Assembly: GCF_014202475.1 (NCBI RefSeq)
Contig: NZ_JACHGV010000004.1
Coordinates: forward strand, 558,001-622,000
Origin: Streptomyces paradoxus
Lineage (GTDB): Bacteria > Actinomycetota > Actinomycetes > Streptomycetales > Streptomycetaceae
Reading direction: 5' to 3'
DNA length: 64,000 nt
Position numbers and translations under genes: made by a program. The stretch's first letter is position 1. Each line of letters begins with the position of its first letter. This document shows positions 24,536 through 34,322 of this stretch, in pieces. Under the pieces are notes generated by a model that was given only the letters and a program-made list of their open reading frames with translations, made no database searches and was not told the origin of the DNA.

Positions 24536-25612
24536 ATGGGTCCCCATCCTGCGGTCGCGGCGATACGCCTGGCGGTCCGCCGCGTCCTCCACGACCTCCT
24601 CACCGAACACCACCGCGCCCCCGCCGCGGTAGCGCATGCCCTCCCGCGCGAGCTTCCCCCGAGCTCCAGGCTGCCCTCGAGCAGGGAGGTACCGCCACCC
24701 CCGCCGCTCGTGCTCGTGGCGTGCTCCGGCGGCGCCGACTCCATGGCTCTGGCCTCCGCCCTCGCCTTCGAGGCCCCCAAGCTCGGCATCACCGCCGGCG
24801 GCGTGACCGTCGACCACGGCCTCCAGCCCGGCTCCGACCTGCGCGCCGCGGAAGTCGTCCAGCGCCTGCGCGAACTCGGCCTCGACCCCGTCGACTCCGT
24901 CGCCGTCACCGTCGGTCGCAACGGCGGACCCGAAGCCGCCGCCCGCGACGCCCGCTACGCCGCACTGGACACCGCCGCGGAACGGCACGGCGCCGCCGCG
25001 GTCCTGCTCGGCCACACCCGCGACGACCAGGCCGAGACCGTCCTGCTCGGTCTCGCCCGGGGCTCCGGCATCCGCTCCCTGTCCGGAATGGCCGCGGTCT
25101 CGGGGGCCGGCGGCCGTTATCGGCGCCCCTTCCTTGGACTGGACCGGCAGACCGCCCGCAAGGCCTGCATGGTCCAGTCCCTGCCCGTCTGGGACGACCC
25201 CCACAACGCCGACCCGGCCTACACCCGCTCCCGGCTGCGCCACGAGGGCCTGCCCGCCCTGGAGAAGGCCCTCGGCAAAGGCGTCGTCGAGGCCCTCGCC
25301 CGAACGGCCCAGCTCTCCCGCGACGACGCCGACGCCCTCGACTCCTGGGCGAGCCAGGCCGAGGCCGGAGTCCGCGACGCAGCGGGACTGCTGGAGTGCG
25401 CCAAGCTCTACGCCCTGCCGCCCGCCGTACGCCGCCGTGTCCTGCGCCGGGCCGCCATCGAGGCCGGTGCGCCCGCCGGAAGCCTGTTCGCCCGCCACAT
25501 CGAGGAAATCGACCGGCTGATCACCGGCTGGCGCGGTCAGGGAGCCATCAACCTCCCCGGCAAGGTCGTGGCTCGGCGGCAGGGTGGCAGACTGGTGATT
25601 CGGCAAGGCTGA
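24536..25612 (+). CDS. tilS: tRNA(Ile)-lysidine synthase
   Basis: 358 aa. PP-loop ATPase motif SGGADS at residues 64-69, then TVDHGLQPGSDLRAAE and LLGHTRDDQAETVLLGLARG. It modifies C34 of the AUA-reading tRNA-Ile to lysidine. The unusual Pro/Ser-rich N-terminal 55 residues precede the PP-loop. It precedes hpt and ftsH, the standard bacterial tilS-hpt-ftsH order. Confidence 0.93.
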   Translation: MGPHPAVAAIRLAVRRVLHDLLTEHHRAPAAVAHALPRELPPSSRLPSSREVPPPPPLVLVACSGGADSMALASALAFEAPKLGITAGGVTVDHGLQPGSDLRAAEVVQRLRELGLDPVDSVAVTVGRNGGPEAAARDARYAALDTAAERHGAAAVLLGHTRDDQAETVLLGLARGSGIRSLSGMAAVSGAGGRYRRPFLGLDRQTARKACMVQSLPVWDDPHNADPAYTRSRLRHEGLPALEKALGKGVVEALARTAQLSRDDADALDSWASQAEAGVRDAAGLLECAKLYALPPAVRRRVLRRAAIEAGAPAGSLFARHIEEIDRLITGWRGQGAINLPGKVVARRQGGRLVIRQG

Positions 25613-25674
25613 ACCACGACCCCTCCCCGCAGTCGCCAGGAGGGGCCGCTCGGCCGGTGGGACGACCGAAAGTG

Positions 25675-26235
25675 ATGCGGGTGGACGCGAAAGACATGGG
25701 TGCCGACCTCGAGAAGGTGCTCATCACCAAGGAAGAGATCGACACCAAGCTGGCCGAGCTGGCCGCGAAGATCGACGCTGAGTACGCGGGCAAGGACCTG
25801 CTGATCGTCGGAGTCCTCAAGGGCGCGGTGATGGTCATGGCCGACCTCGCGCGGGCGCTGTCCACCTCCGTCACCATGGACTGGATGGCCGTATCCTCGT
25901 ACGGGGCGGGCACCCAGTCCTCCGGTGTGGTGCGGATCCTGAAGGACCTCGACACCGACATCAAGGGCAAGCACGTCCTGATCGTCGAGGACATCATCGA
26001 CTCCGGCCTGACCCTGTCCTGGCTGCTCTCCAACCTCGGCTCGCGCGAGCCCGCATCCCTCAAGGTGTGCACGCTGCTGCGCAAGCCCGAGGCCGCGAAG
26101 GTCGCCATCGACGTGGAATGGGTCGGATTCGACATCCCCAACGAATTCGTCGTGGGATACGGCCTCGACTACGCCGAGAAGTACCGCAACCTCCCGTTCG
26201 TCGGTACGCTCGCGCCCCACGTGTACGGCGGCTGA
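25675..26235 (+). CDS. hpt: Hypoxanthine phosphoribosyltransferase
   Basis: 186 aa from the ATG at 25675; the frame is open upstream through tilS but that is read-through. PRPP-binding motif HVLIVEDIIDSGLTLSWLL and LLIVGVLKGAVMVMADLAR define the enzyme, which salvages hypoxanthine/guanine. The start lacks a clear ribosome site at normal spacing, and GTG at 25672 or 25681 are alternatives. Confidence 0.92.
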   Translation: MRVDAKDMGADLEKVLITKEEIDTKLAELAAKIDAEYAGKDLLIVGVLKGAVMVMADLARALSTSVTMDWMAVSSYGAGTQSSGVVRILKDLDTDIKGKHVLIVEDIIDSGLTLSWLLSNLGSREPASLKVCTLLRKPEAAKVAIDVEWVGFDIPNEFVVGYGLDYAEKYRNLPFVGTLAPHVYGG

Positions 26236-26386
26236 AATCCCGGCCGCGGTGCCGTGACGGTGATCGGGAACCCCAGCGGGCTTCCCGCCGTTGGAGCAGG
26301 CGTAGGCGGGTCGCCAGCTGTCCCACGCGGCTTCAGGTGGCAATGCTGGGGTACCGTCCGAAGAACAGTCTTTTATCAAACTCACT

Positions 26387-28462
26387 ATGGCAGGAGGGAC
26401 GGGGCGGCACCGCTCCGTATGGATGGACGTGAAGCGATACTTCCGTGGGCCGGTCATGTGGATCGTGCTGGCCGTCCTCGCCGTGGTCGTGTTGATGCAG
26501 GTCGTCGGCTCGTCCGGCGGCTACAAGACGGTGGACACCGGCCAGGTCGTCCAGGCGATCAACCAGAACAAGGTCGAGTCGGCCAAGCTGACCACCGGTG
26601 ACGAACAGACCATCAAGGCCACGCTCAAGGACGGCGTAAAGGTCGAGGGCAGCTCGAAGATCCAGGCGAGCTACATCGGCGATCAAGGCGTGGACATCGC
26701 CAACACGCTGCAGAACAAGTACCAGGACAAGCAGATCCCGGACGGCTACACGGTTTCGCCGTCCAAGCAGAACCCGTTCGTCGGCATCCTGCTCTCGCTG
26801 CTGCCCTTCGTGCTGATCGTGGTCGTGTTCCTGTTCCTGATGAATCAGATGCAGGGCGGCGGCTCCCGGGTCATGAACTTCGGGAAGTCCAAGGCGAAGC
26901 TCATCACCAAGGACACCCCCAAGACGACCTTCGCCGACGTCGCCGGATCCGACGAGGCCGTCGAGGAGCTCCACGAGATCAAGGAGTTCCTCCAGGAGCC
27001 GGCCAAGTTCCAGGCCGTCGGCGCCAAGATCCCCAAGGGCGTCCTGCTCTACGGGCCTCCCGGCACCGGCAAGACCCTGCTCGCGCGTGCCGTCGCGGGC
27101 GAGGCGGGCGTCCCCTTCTACTCGATCTCCGGTTCCGACTTCGTCGAGATGTTCGTCGGTGTCGGTGCCTCCCGGGTCCGTGACCTGTTCGAGCAGGCCA
27201 AGGCGAACGCCCCGGCGATCGTCTTCGTCGACGAGATCGACGCGGTCGGCCGCCACCGCGGCGCCGGCCTCGGCGGCGGTCACGACGAGCGCGAGCAGAC
27301 CCTGAACCAGCTCCTCGTCGAGATGGACGGCTTCGACGTCAAGGGCGGCGTGATCCTCATCGCCGCGACGAACCGGCCCGACATCCTCGACCCGGCGCTG
27401 CTGCGCCCCGGCCGCTTCGACCGGCAGATCGCCGTCGACCGCCCGGACATGCAGGGCCGTCTGGAGATCCTCAAGGTCCACCAGAAGGGCAAGCCGGTCG
27501 CGCCCGACGTCGACCTGTCGGCCATGGCCCGCCGTACGCCCGGCATGACGGGTGCCGATCTGGCCAACGTGCTGAACGAGGCCGCCCTGCTGACGGCCCG
27601 CAGTGACCAGAAGCTGATCGACAACCACATGCTGGACGAGGCGATCGACCGTGTGGTCGCGGGCCCGCAGAAGCGGACCCGGATCATGTCGGACAAGGAG
27701 AAGAAGATCACCGCGTACCACGAGGGCGGACACGCCCTGGTCGCGGCGGCTTCGCCGAACTCCGATCCCGTGCACAAGATCACGATCCTGTCGAGAGGCC
27801 GGGCACTCGGCTACACGATGGTGCTGCCGGACGAGGACAAGTACTCGACCACGCGCAACGAGATGCTGGACCAGCTGGCCTACATGCTGGGCGGCCGCGC
27901 GGCCGAGGAGCTCGTCTTCCACGACCCGACCACGGGTGCCGCCAACGACATCGAGAAGGCCACCGGTCTGGCCCGCGCGATGGTCACGCAGTACGGCATG
28001 ACCGAGCGTCTCGGCGCGATCAAGTTCGGTGGCGACAACACCGAGCCGTTCCTCGGCCGTGAGATGTCTCACCAGCGCGACTACTCGGAAGAGGTCGCCG
28101 CGCTCGTGGACGAAGAGGTCAAGAAGCTCATCGAGACCGCGCACAACGAGGCGTGGGAGATCCTGGTCGAGAACCGCGACGTCCTCGACAACCTGGTGCT
28201 GCAGCTGCTGGAGAAGGAGACGCTGGGCAAGGAGGAGATCGCCGAGATCTTCGCCCCCATCGTCAAGCGCCCGCCGCGGCCCGCCTGGACGGGCTCCTCC
28301 CGCCGTACGCCGTCCACCCGTCCGCCGGTCCTCTCCCCCAAGGAGCTGGCCCTGACGAACGGCGCGAACGGCGCGACGCCGGCCATCTCCACCGCGAAGA
28401 GCACCGTGGCGGAGCCCGCCCCGGCGCCCGAGCGCACCCCGGAGGACCGTCCCGAGAGCTGA
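26387..28462 (+). CDS. ftsH: ATP-dependent zinc metalloprotease FtsH
   Basis: 691 aa. Membrane helices at about 22-40 and 131-152 flank a periplasmic-type domain. AAA+ Walker A GPPGTGKT (223-230), Walker B IVFVDEIDAVG, second region of homology RPDILDPALLRPGRFDR, and the zinc motif HEGGH (445-449). Degrades membrane and regulatory proteins. The tail after about residue 620 is disordered. The chosen ATG sits near TTTTATCAA, consistent with a short or absent leader; ATG at 26423 (MDVKRYFRGPV) is a realistic alternative. Confidence 0.95.
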   Translation: MAGGTGRHRSVWMDVKRYFRGPVMWIVLAVLAVVVLMQVVGSSGGYKTVDTGQVVQAINQNKVESAKLTTGDEQTIKATLKDGVKVEGSSKIQASYIGDQGVDIANTLQNKYQDKQIPDGYTVSPSKQNPFVGILLSLLPFVLIVVVFLFLMNQMQGGGSRVMNFGKSKAKLITKDTPKTTFADVAGSDEAVEELHEIKEFLQEPAKFQAVGAKIPKGVLLYGPPGTGKTLLARAVAGEAGVPFYSISGSDFVEMFVGVGASRVRDLFEQAKANAPAIVFVDEIDAVGRHRGAGLGGGHDEREQTLNQLLVEMDGFDVKGGVILIAATNRPDILDPALLRPGRFDRQIAVDRPDMQGRLEILKVHQKGKPVAPDVDLSAMARRTPGMTGADLANVLNEAALLTARSDQKLIDNHMLDEAIDRVVAGPQKRTRIMSDKEKKITAYHEGGHALVAAASPNSDPVHKITILSRGRALGYTMVLPDEDKYSTTRNEMLDQLAYMLGGRAAEELVFHDPTTGAANDIEKATGLARAMVTQYGMTERLGAIKFGGDNTEPFLGREMSHQRDYSEEVAALVDEEVKKLIETAHNEAWEILVENRDVLDNLVLQLLEKETLGKEEIAEIFAPIVKRPPRPAWTGSSRRTPSTRPPVLSPKELALTNGANGATPAISTAKSTVAEPAPAPERTPEDRPES

Positions 28463-28508
28463 CCAGGCTCCCGGCCGGCCCACCGGCCCCGGAATCCCCG
28501 GAATAGAT

Positions 28509-28541
28509 GCCGCGCCCCCCAGGTAGCCTGGGGGGCGCGGC
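28509..28541 (+). terminator. Terminator of ftsH
   Basis: Perfect 15-bp stem, GCCGCGCCCCCCAGG / CCTGGGGGGCGCGGC, loop TAG, then TTTG. Confidence 0.88.
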
Positions 28542-28592
28542 TTTGCGCCATATGCGCAGGCCCCCGTGAAGGACACAGGAACGAGGCACCAG

Positions 28593-29198
28593 ATGACCGA
28601 CCCCGTGACGCTGGACAGCGAGGGCCAGATCGGCGAGTTCGACGAGAAGCGCGCCGAGAACGCCGTACGCGAACTGCTGATCGCGGTCGGCGAGGACCCG
28701 GACCGAGAGGGCCTGCGGGAGACGCCGGCGCGGGTGGCGCGGGCGTACAGGGAGATATTCGCGGGGCTGTGGCAGAAGCCCGAGGACGTGCTGACCACGA
28801 CGTTCGACCTGGGGCACGACGAGATGGTCCTCGTGAAGGACATCGAAGTCCTGAGCTCCTGCGAACACCATCTCGTGCCGTTCGTCGGCGTGGCGCACGT
28901 CGGCTACATCCCGTCCGTCGAAGGCAAGATCACGGGCTTGTCGAAGCTCGCCCGGCTGGTGGACGTCTATGCCCGGCGCCCGCAGGTGCAGGAGCGGCTC
29001 ACCACGCAGATCGCCGACTCCCTGATGGAGATCCTGGAGCCGCGCGGCGTGATCGTCGTCGTCGAGTGCGAGCACATGTGCATGTCCATGCGCGGGGTCC
29101 GGAAGGTGGGCGCGAAGACGATCACCTCGGCGGTCCGGGGGCAGCTGCGCGACCCGGCGACCCGTAACGAGGCCATGAGCCTCATCATGGCCCGCTGA
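28593..29198 (+). CDS. folE: GTP cyclohydrolase I
   Basis: 201 aa from the ATG at 28593 (GAGG upstream). Zinc/active-site motifs VLSSCEHHLVPFVGVAHVGY, ECEHMCMSMRGVRK. First step of tetrahydrofolate synthesis: GTP to dihydroneopterin triphosphate. folB, folK and folP are nearby on the opposite strand. Confidence 0.95.
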   Translation: MTDPVTLDSEGQIGEFDEKRAENAVRELLIAVGEDPDREGLRETPARVARAYREIFAGLWQKPEDVLTTTFDLGHDEMVLVKDIEVLSSCEHHLVPFVGVAHVGYIPSVEGKITGLSKLARLVDVYARRPQVQERLTTQIADSLMEILEPRGVIVVVECEHMCMSMRGVRKVGAKTITSAVRGQLRDPATRNEAMSLIMAR

Positions 29199-29210
29199 CG
29201 CCGCCCTGCC

Positions 29211-29699
29211 TCACACCGTCGGGGCCACCCCTGTGCCGTCGTTCTCGTCGTCCTCCGGGAGCTTGCAGACGCGTTCCAGGAAGAGGGCGGCCGCTATGAC
29301 GCCGATGCCCGCGAGGACGGAAAGGCCGGCGTAGATGGCCTGGTCTCGGCGGGCGGGGATGTCGAGGGATTCCAGGAGGAAGACGCCGGTGCCGCCGTAC
29401 ATGCCGGAGACCAGGGCGGCGACCAGGGCGCTGGCGTGGCCGAAAACGACCGCGCGGGCCGCCATGAGGGGGTCGACGCCCTTGGCCTCGGGGCGGCGCT
29501 CGCGCTGGGCCTTGAGACGGGCGCGGATCGAGAGCGCCGTGGCCAGCAGGATCACGGCGATCACGGCCAGGACGATGGGGGCGGCCAGGGGGACGCTGGG
29601 GAGCGTTCCGACCGAGTTCCACAGGCGGGCGCCCGCCCAGGACAGGACTCCGGCCACGACGAAGACGCCGGCCAGCACCCGGATACGCAGCTCTCTCAC
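29211..29699 (-). CDS. DUF3180 membrane protein
   Basis: 162 aa from the GTG at 29699 with AAGGGA upstream. Four membrane helices: about 5-25, 38-58, 80-105 and 120-140. It matches the DUF3180 family, which in actinobacteria regularly follows folK. Function unknown. Convergent with folE, 12 bp between stop codons. Confidence 0.8.
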   Translation of the reverse strand: MRELRIRVLAGVFVVAGVLSWAGARLWNSVGTLPSVPLAAPIVLAVIAVILLATALSIRARLKAQRERRPEAKGVDPLMAARAVVFGHASALVAALVSGMYGGTGVFLLESLDIPARRDQAIYAGLSVLAGIGVIAAALFLERVCKLPEDDENDGTGVAPTV

Positions 29700-29758
29700 G
29701 GTGTCCCTTCGGTTCCCCCGGCTTCCGGCCCGGTTCGCGGCCGTCTTGACCTTAACGG

Positions 29759-30370
29759 CTACTCGGGCAGCCGGAGTTCCAGGTCCGTGCGGGGCGCCAC
29801 ACCGACGCGGGTGACCGCGTCCAGCAGACCGGCGACCGGGCCGCGGCCGGGCAGCTGCGCCTCGGGGTCCAGGTCGTGCCAGGGGGCCAGGACGAAGGCG
29901 CGTTCGTGGGCGCGGGGGTGCGGGAGGGTGAGCTGCGGGTCGTCGGAGACGACGTCGGCGTAGGAGACGATGTCGACGTCGAGGGTGCGCGGGCCCCAGT
30001 GCTCGTCCCGGACGCGGTGGAAGGCCTCCTCGACCGCGTGGGCGCGCTCCAGGAGCGAGGAGGGCGGGAGGGTGGTCTTGAGGACCACGACCGCGTTGAA
30101 GTAGGCGGGCTGGCTGCCGGGGTCCACGCCCCAGGGCTCGGTCTCGTAGACGGGGGAGACGCCCTTGATGCGGAGGCCGGGCGTGTCGCCGAGGGCGTCG
30201 ACGGCTCCCTGGAGGGTCTCCAGGCGGTTGCCGAGGTTGGAGCCGAGGGCGACCACGGCCCATTTCGGGTTGGACAGGGTCGTGTCGGCGGCGTCGACCT
30301 TCTCGACGACGGAGGCGGGTACCGGCTGTACGGTCGGGTCGGTCGGACCCTTGATGAAGGGCGCGGTCAT
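29759..30370 (-). CDS. folK: HPPK: 2-amino-4-hydroxy-6-hydroxymethyldihydropteridine diphosphokinase
   Basis: 203 aa. HPPK motifs AVVALGSNLGNRLETLQGAV, PAYFNAVV, WGPRTLDVDIVSYADVV and LTLPHPRAHERAFVLAPW. A 40-residue N-terminal extension is typical of Streptomyces. ATGA overlap with folB. Confidence 0.93.
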   Translation of the reverse strand: MTAPFIKGPTDPTVQPVPASVVEKVDAADTTLSNPKWAVVALGSNLGNRLETLQGAVDALGDTPGLRIKGVSPVYETEPWGVDPGSQPAYFNAVVVLKTTLPPSSLLERAHAVEEAFHRVRDEHWGPRTLDVDIVSYADVVSDDPQLTLPHPRAHERAFVLAPWHDLDPEAQLPGRGPVAGLLDAVTRVGVAPRTDLELRLPE

Positions 30371-30726
30371 GCTCGGCTCCGGGTGATGGTGACGGTCACG
30401 TCGTCGAAGGGGACGGTGATCGGGGCGTCCGGTTTGTGGACGCAGACCTCGACCTCCTGCACTCCCTCGTGCTTCAGACAGGCCTGGGCGATGCGCTCGG
30501 CGAGCGTCTCGATGAGGTCGACGGGCTCGCCCTGGACGACGGCCACGACCTCCTCCGCCACGATGCCGTAGTGCACGGTCTTCGCCAGGTCGTCGTCGGC
30601 CGCGGCCGGTCGGGTGTCCAGGCCGAGGACGAGGTCCACGATGAAGGTCTGGCCCTCTTCGCGTTCCCGGGGGAACACGCCGTGGTGCCCGCGGGCCTTC
30701 AGGCCGCGCAGCGCGACACGATCCAC
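30367..30726 (-). CDS. folB: Dihydroneopterin aldolase
   Basis: 119 aa from the GTG at 30726: AGGAG lies 8 nt before it, whereas the earlier GTG at 30735 overlaps that site. Motifs VALRGLKARGHHGVFPRERE, VHYGIVAEEVV and LIETLAERIAQACL. Its stop overlaps folK's start. Confidence 0.92.
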   Translation of the reverse strand: MDRVALRGLKARGHHGVFPREREEGQTFIVDLVLGLDTRPAAADDDLAKTVHYGIVAEEVVAVVQGEPVDLIETLAERIAQACLKHEGVQEVEVCVHKPDAPITVPFDDVTVTITRSRA

Positions 30727-30961
30727 GCGAATCACTCCTGCAATCGTCGGTCAGGGCCGGGCGGTGCCGTGTGCGGTCGGCACACCGGCCTCGGTCGAAT
30801 CTACCTGCGAGCACGGGCGGGCCCGGGCCACGGGGTGGGGGCTTCGGCCGGGTCCGGCAGGATTCATCCGGCGTTTCCCCTGGGGAACCCGTCGGTGCAC
30901 AGGTTGGTAGCCGCCCCTACCCGGGCGTCCGTGATTCCAACCACTTCTGCCGCCTACCCAC

Positions 30962-31468
30962 TCAGGCGGGGGTGTCGTCCTGCTCGTCCTCGTCGGTTTC
31001 GGCCAGGACGGGGGAAGCATGGTGCGACCAGAGTTTCCACCCCAGGGGCGTGCGCCGGAACACGTTGGTGGCGACCACGAGCTGCCCGACGAGCGGGCCG
31101 AGCTCCTCGCCGGCGCCCTCGGGGGCGGGGCCGCCGCTGAGGATGTTCTCGGTGCAGTTCACCAGGGCGGTGTCGCCGGTGACCGAGACGTGCACGTCGG
31201 TGAGGAAGAACTGGATGTAGTCGGTGTTCGCCATGATCAGCGCGTACGACCGCAGGACCTCGCCGCGGCCGGTGAGCACGGGCCAGCCGGGGTGCACGCA
31301 GGAGACCACGCCGGTGTCGGCCGGATCGTGGTAGCTCTCGTCGACGCCCAGGTCGGAGGGGGTCAGCCAGAGCGACGCCAGTTCCTCGAAGTCGCCCTGC
31401 TCCAGTGCCTCGTAGAAGGCGGTGTTGGCGGCCTCGACCTGCTCGACGTCGGTGTGCGGGGCGCTCAC
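30962..31468 (-). CDS. Nuclear transport factor 2-like (SnoaL-type) protein
   Basis: 168 aa from the GTG at 31468, overlapping the folP stop by 4 bases (GTGA), with AAGGAG upstream. NTF2-like alpha-beta cone: ANTAFYEALEQGDFEELASL, then CVHPGWPVLTGRGEVLRSYA and a C-terminal sheet ending WKLWSHHASPV. Such proteins occur in fol operons of actinobacteria; role unknown. Confidence 0.85.
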   Translation of the reverse strand: MSAPHTDVEQVEAANTAFYEALEQGDFEELASLWLTPSDLGVDESYHDPADTGVVSCVHPGWPVLTGRGEVLRSYALIMANTDYIQFFLTDVHVSVTGDTALVNCTENILSGGPAPEGAGEELGPLVGQLVVATNVFRRTPLGWKLWSHHASPVLAETDEDEQDDTPA

Positions 31469-32346
31469 CGGGCTCCTTCTGTGCCGGTGCGCGCCCCGGC
31501 GATGGCGCGGGCGACGCGGACCGCGTCGGCCGTGGCGCGGACCTCGTGGACGCGGACCGCCCACGCGCCGGCGTGCGCAGCGAGCGCGGAGACGGCGGCG
31601 GTGGCCGCGTCGCGTTCGCGTGCGGGCGGCGGCGGGCCGTCGGGGCCGGCGAGGACCCGGCCGAGGAAGCGCTTGCGGGAGGCGGCGACGAGCAGGGGGT
31701 GGCCGAGGGCGAGGACCCGGTCGAGGCCCGCGAGGAGGGCGAGGTCGTGCTCGGCGTCCTTGGAGAAGCCGAGGCCGGGGTCGACGATGACGCGGTCCGG
31801 GGCGATGCCTCCGGCCAGGACGGCCTCCACGCGCTCGCGCAGTTCGTCGACGACTTCGGTGACGACGTCGGTGTACTCGCCCCTGATGTTGCCGCCCTGG
31901 AGGAAGCCGCGCCAGTGCATGACGACGAAGGGGGCGCCGGCGTCGGCGACGGCTGGGACCATGCGGGGGTCGGCGAGGCCGCCGCTGACGTCGTTGACGA
32001 GGGCGGCACCGGCCGCCAGGGCCCGTTCCGCGACGGAGGCGCGCATGGTGTCGACGGAGACCGTGACGCCCTCGGAGGCCAGTCCGCGCACGACGGGTAC
32101 GACACGGCGCAGTTCCTCGGCCTCGTCGACCCGGGTGGCTCCGGGGCGGGTGGACTCGCCGCCGACGTCGACCAGGTCGGCGCCCTCGCTGACCAGGTCG
32201 AGGCCACGCTTGACGGCGGCCGTGGTGTCGAAGAAGCGGCCGCCGTCGGAGAAGGAGTCGGGGGTGACGTTCACCACTCCCATGACCGCGCAGCGGTCCC
32301 GTTCCGGTAGGCCCGCCACGCGCCCGCGTCCGCTCTGGTTGCTCAT
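31465..32346 (-). CDS. folP: Dihydropteroate synthase
   Basis: 293 aa. GVVNVTPDSFSDGGRFFD and LVDVGGESTRPGAT are the pterin and pABA sites; SRKRFLGRVL carries the phosphate-binding Lys/Arg. Target of sulfonamides. The ATG is six bases after TACGCT (32358-32353), so the message is probably leaderless. First of folP-NTF2-like, then folB-folK after a 235-bp gap that holds no gene I can support. Confidence 0.95.
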   Translation of the reverse strand: MSNQSGRGRVAGLPERDRCAVMGVVNVTPDSFSDGGRFFDTTAAVKRGLDLVSEGADLVDVGGESTRPGATRVDEAEELRRVVPVVRGLASEGVTVSVDTMRASVAERALAAGAALVNDVSGGLADPRMVPAVADAGAPFVVMHWRGFLQGGNIRGEYTDVVTEVVDELRERVEAVLAGGIAPDRVIVDPGLGFSKDAEHDLALLAGLDRVLALGHPLLVAASRKRFLGRVLAGPDGPPPPARERDAATAAVSALAAHAGAWAVRVHEVRATADAVRVARAIAGARTGTEGAR

Positions 32347-32414
32347 ATGTTCAGCGTAGGCCCCGGCGGGGGCCGTCAGGCGCTTCGGCCCGGGCGACGG
32401 CCCCGTGGGCGGCC

Positions 32415-34322
32415 CTACGCCGCCCGGACGCCCCGCTCCGTGGCGCCGTGGGCGCACGGGCGGTGGCCGGCCGGGCGCCGTCGGCGCAGGAAGCGCGGCA
32501 GGGGCAGGGCGAGGGTGACGAAGCCCTCGGCCTGCATGGCGGCGAAACCGATGCGGGGCAGGTCGGCGGAGGCCCGGTAGACGACGAACCGCGGCTCCCA
32601 GCGCGGCTGGAACTTGGCGTTGAACTTGTACAGGGACTCGATCTGGAACCAGCGGGAGAGGAAGACCAGCAGTCCGCGCCAGGCGCGCAGCACCGGGCCG
32701 GCGCCGATCTTCTCGCCGCGTGCGAGGGCCGCGCGGAACATGGCGAAGTTGAGGGAGACGCGCGCGACGCCCAGCTTGGGGGCGGCCTGGAGGGCGGCCA
32801 CGATGAGCAGTTCGTTCATGCCGGGGTCGGCCGAGCGGTCGCGGCGCATCAGGTCCAGGGAGACGCCGTCGGTGCCCCAGGGCACGAAGTGCAGGATCGC
32901 CTTCAGGTCGCCGTAGGGGCCCGGGTGGTCGTCCTGTTTGTGGGCGGTGGCGATGAGGCAGTCGCCGTCGGCGGGGTCGCCGACGCGGCCCAGGGCCATG
33001 GAGAAGCCGCGTTCGGTGTCGGTGCCGCGCCAGTCGTCGGCGGCCTGCCGGATGCGCTCCAGTTCGGCTTCGCCGAGGTCACGGACACGTCGTACCCGGG
33101 TTTCGTAACCGGCGCGCTCGATGCGCTTGACCATCTGGCGCACGTTGCGCATCGCGCGGCCGGCGAGGGAGAAATCCGCGACGTCCACCACCGCCTCGTC
33201 GCCCAGTTCGAGGGCGTCGAGCCCGGTCTCGCGGGTCCACACCTCGCCGCCGGTCTCGGAGCAGCCCATGACGGCGGGGGTCCAGGAGTGGGCCTTGGCC
33301 TCGTCCATGAACCGTTCGATGGCGCCGGGCCAGGCCTCGACGTCACCGATCGGGTCGCCGCTGGCGAGCATCACGCCGGAGACCACGCGGTAGGTGACCG
33401 CGGCCTTGCCGCTGGGGGAGAAGACGACCGCCTTGTCGCGGCGCAGGGCGAAGTGGCCGAGGGAGTCGCGCCGCCCGTGCTTGTCCAGCAGGGCGCGCAG
33501 CCGGGCCTCGTCCTCCTCGGTGAGCCGTGCGGCAGGGTGTTCGGGGCGGAAGGCCAGGTAAATGGTGGTGACGGCGGTGAGCAGGCCGAGGGCGCCGAGG
33601 GAGAAGGCGACGGTCCAGGAGGTGTTGCCCTGGTAGTCGACCGGGCCCTCGAAGCCGAACAGGCCGTAGATGACGTGGGTGATGCGGTCGGCGAGGCTGG
33701 GGTCGCCGACGATGCGCTCGCTGTGGACGCTGACGATGAGCAGCCCCAGCACGAGCGAACCGGCGCTCATCAGCACGAAGTTGGCGAGCGCCCGCCAGCG
33801 GCTGCGCGGATCGGGCAGGGCGTTGAACTGGTCCCGGTGGCGCAGCAGGGGCGCCAGCAGCGCCAGGGAGATCAGCACGCCCACCAGCGAGTGCCGGTAG
33901 GTGAACTGCGCGACGGCACCGGCGGGCAGGAGGGCGACGGCCGCGCGCCAGGCCCGGCGCTTGCCGCGCTTGAGGCCGTGGGCGAGCAGCAGCAACAGCA
34001 CGCCGGCGCTGAGGGAGAGGGCGGCGGCGAACGGGCCGAGCGCGCCGGGCAGGACCTCGGCGATGGCGTGCATCCGGCTGTGCCGGAAGCGGGGGAAGAC
34101 GCCCGCGCCGATGTCCAGGACGCCCACCAGGGCGCAGGCTCTGCCGACGAGGACGGGGACGGCCTCGGGGCGTGGCCCGCGCAGCATCCGGCTCACCCGG
34201 CCCGGACGGGCCGCGTCGCTGCCGCGCCGCGGAACCTCACCCGACATTTCCTCATCTGTCCTGACAGACATCGCATCCCGTAGTTCTGCGAGAGACCTTG
34301 ATTCCGGTGCCGATTCGGGCAT
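32415..34322 (-). CDS. MprF-like phosphatidylglycerol aminoacyltransferase (DUF2156)
   Basis: Up to 635 aa (ATGs at 34271 or 34250 are alternative starts). About seven membrane helices in the first 270 residues, then a DUF2156/LPG synthase C-domain (SGDPIGDVEAWPGAIERFMDE, FSLAGRAMRNVRQMVKRIE, MNELLIVAALQAAP). Such enzymes move Lys or Ala from tRNA to phosphatidylglycerol, lowering membrane negative charge. The amino acid cannot be inferred. A secreted-type alpha/beta hydrolase diverges from it. Confidence 0.85.
   Translation of the reverse strand: MPESAPESRSLAELRDAMSVRTDEEMSGEVPRRGSDAARPGRVSRMLRGPRPEAVPVLVGRACALVGVLDIGAGVFPRFRHSRMHAIAEVLPGALGPFAAALSLSAGVLLLLLAHGLKRGKRRAWRAAVALLPAGAVAQFTYRHSLVGVLISLALLAPLLRHRDQFNALPDPRSRWRALANFVLMSAGSLVLGLLIVSVHSERIVGDPSLADRITHVIYGLFGFEGPVDYQGNTSWTVAFSLGALGLLTAVTTIYLAFRPEHPAARLTEEDEARLRALLDKHGRRDSLGHFALRRDKAVVFSPSGKAAVTYRVVSGVMLASGDPIGDVEAWPGAIERFMDEAKAHSWTPAVMGCSETGGEVWTRETGLDALELGDEAVVDVADFSLAGRAMRNVRQMVKRIERAGYETRVRRVRDLGEAELERIRQAADDWRGTDTERGFSMALGRVGDPADGDCLIATAHKQDDHPGPYGDLKAILHFVPWGTDGVSLDLMRRDRSADPGMNELLIVAALQAAPKLGVARVSLNFAMFRAALARGEKIGAGPVLRAWRGLLVFLSRWFQIESLYKFNAKFQPRWEPRFVVYRASADLPRIGFAAMQAEGFVTLALPLPRFLRRRRPAGHRPCAHGATERGVRAA

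Noticed and set aside
24520..26235. Apparent tilS-hpt fusion in one frame
   Set aside because: The first two thirds are an out-of-frame reading of tilS; hpt starts near 25675.
26333..28843. 836-codon open frame antisense to ftsH
   Set aside because: Shadow of ftsH, with repetitive Arg/Val/Asp/Glu composition and no domain.
32448..34283. 611-codon plus-strand frame antisense to the MprF-like gene
   Set aside because: Composition dominated by Gly/Val/Glu/Gln from reversed codon bias; the minus strand encodes a recognisable family.
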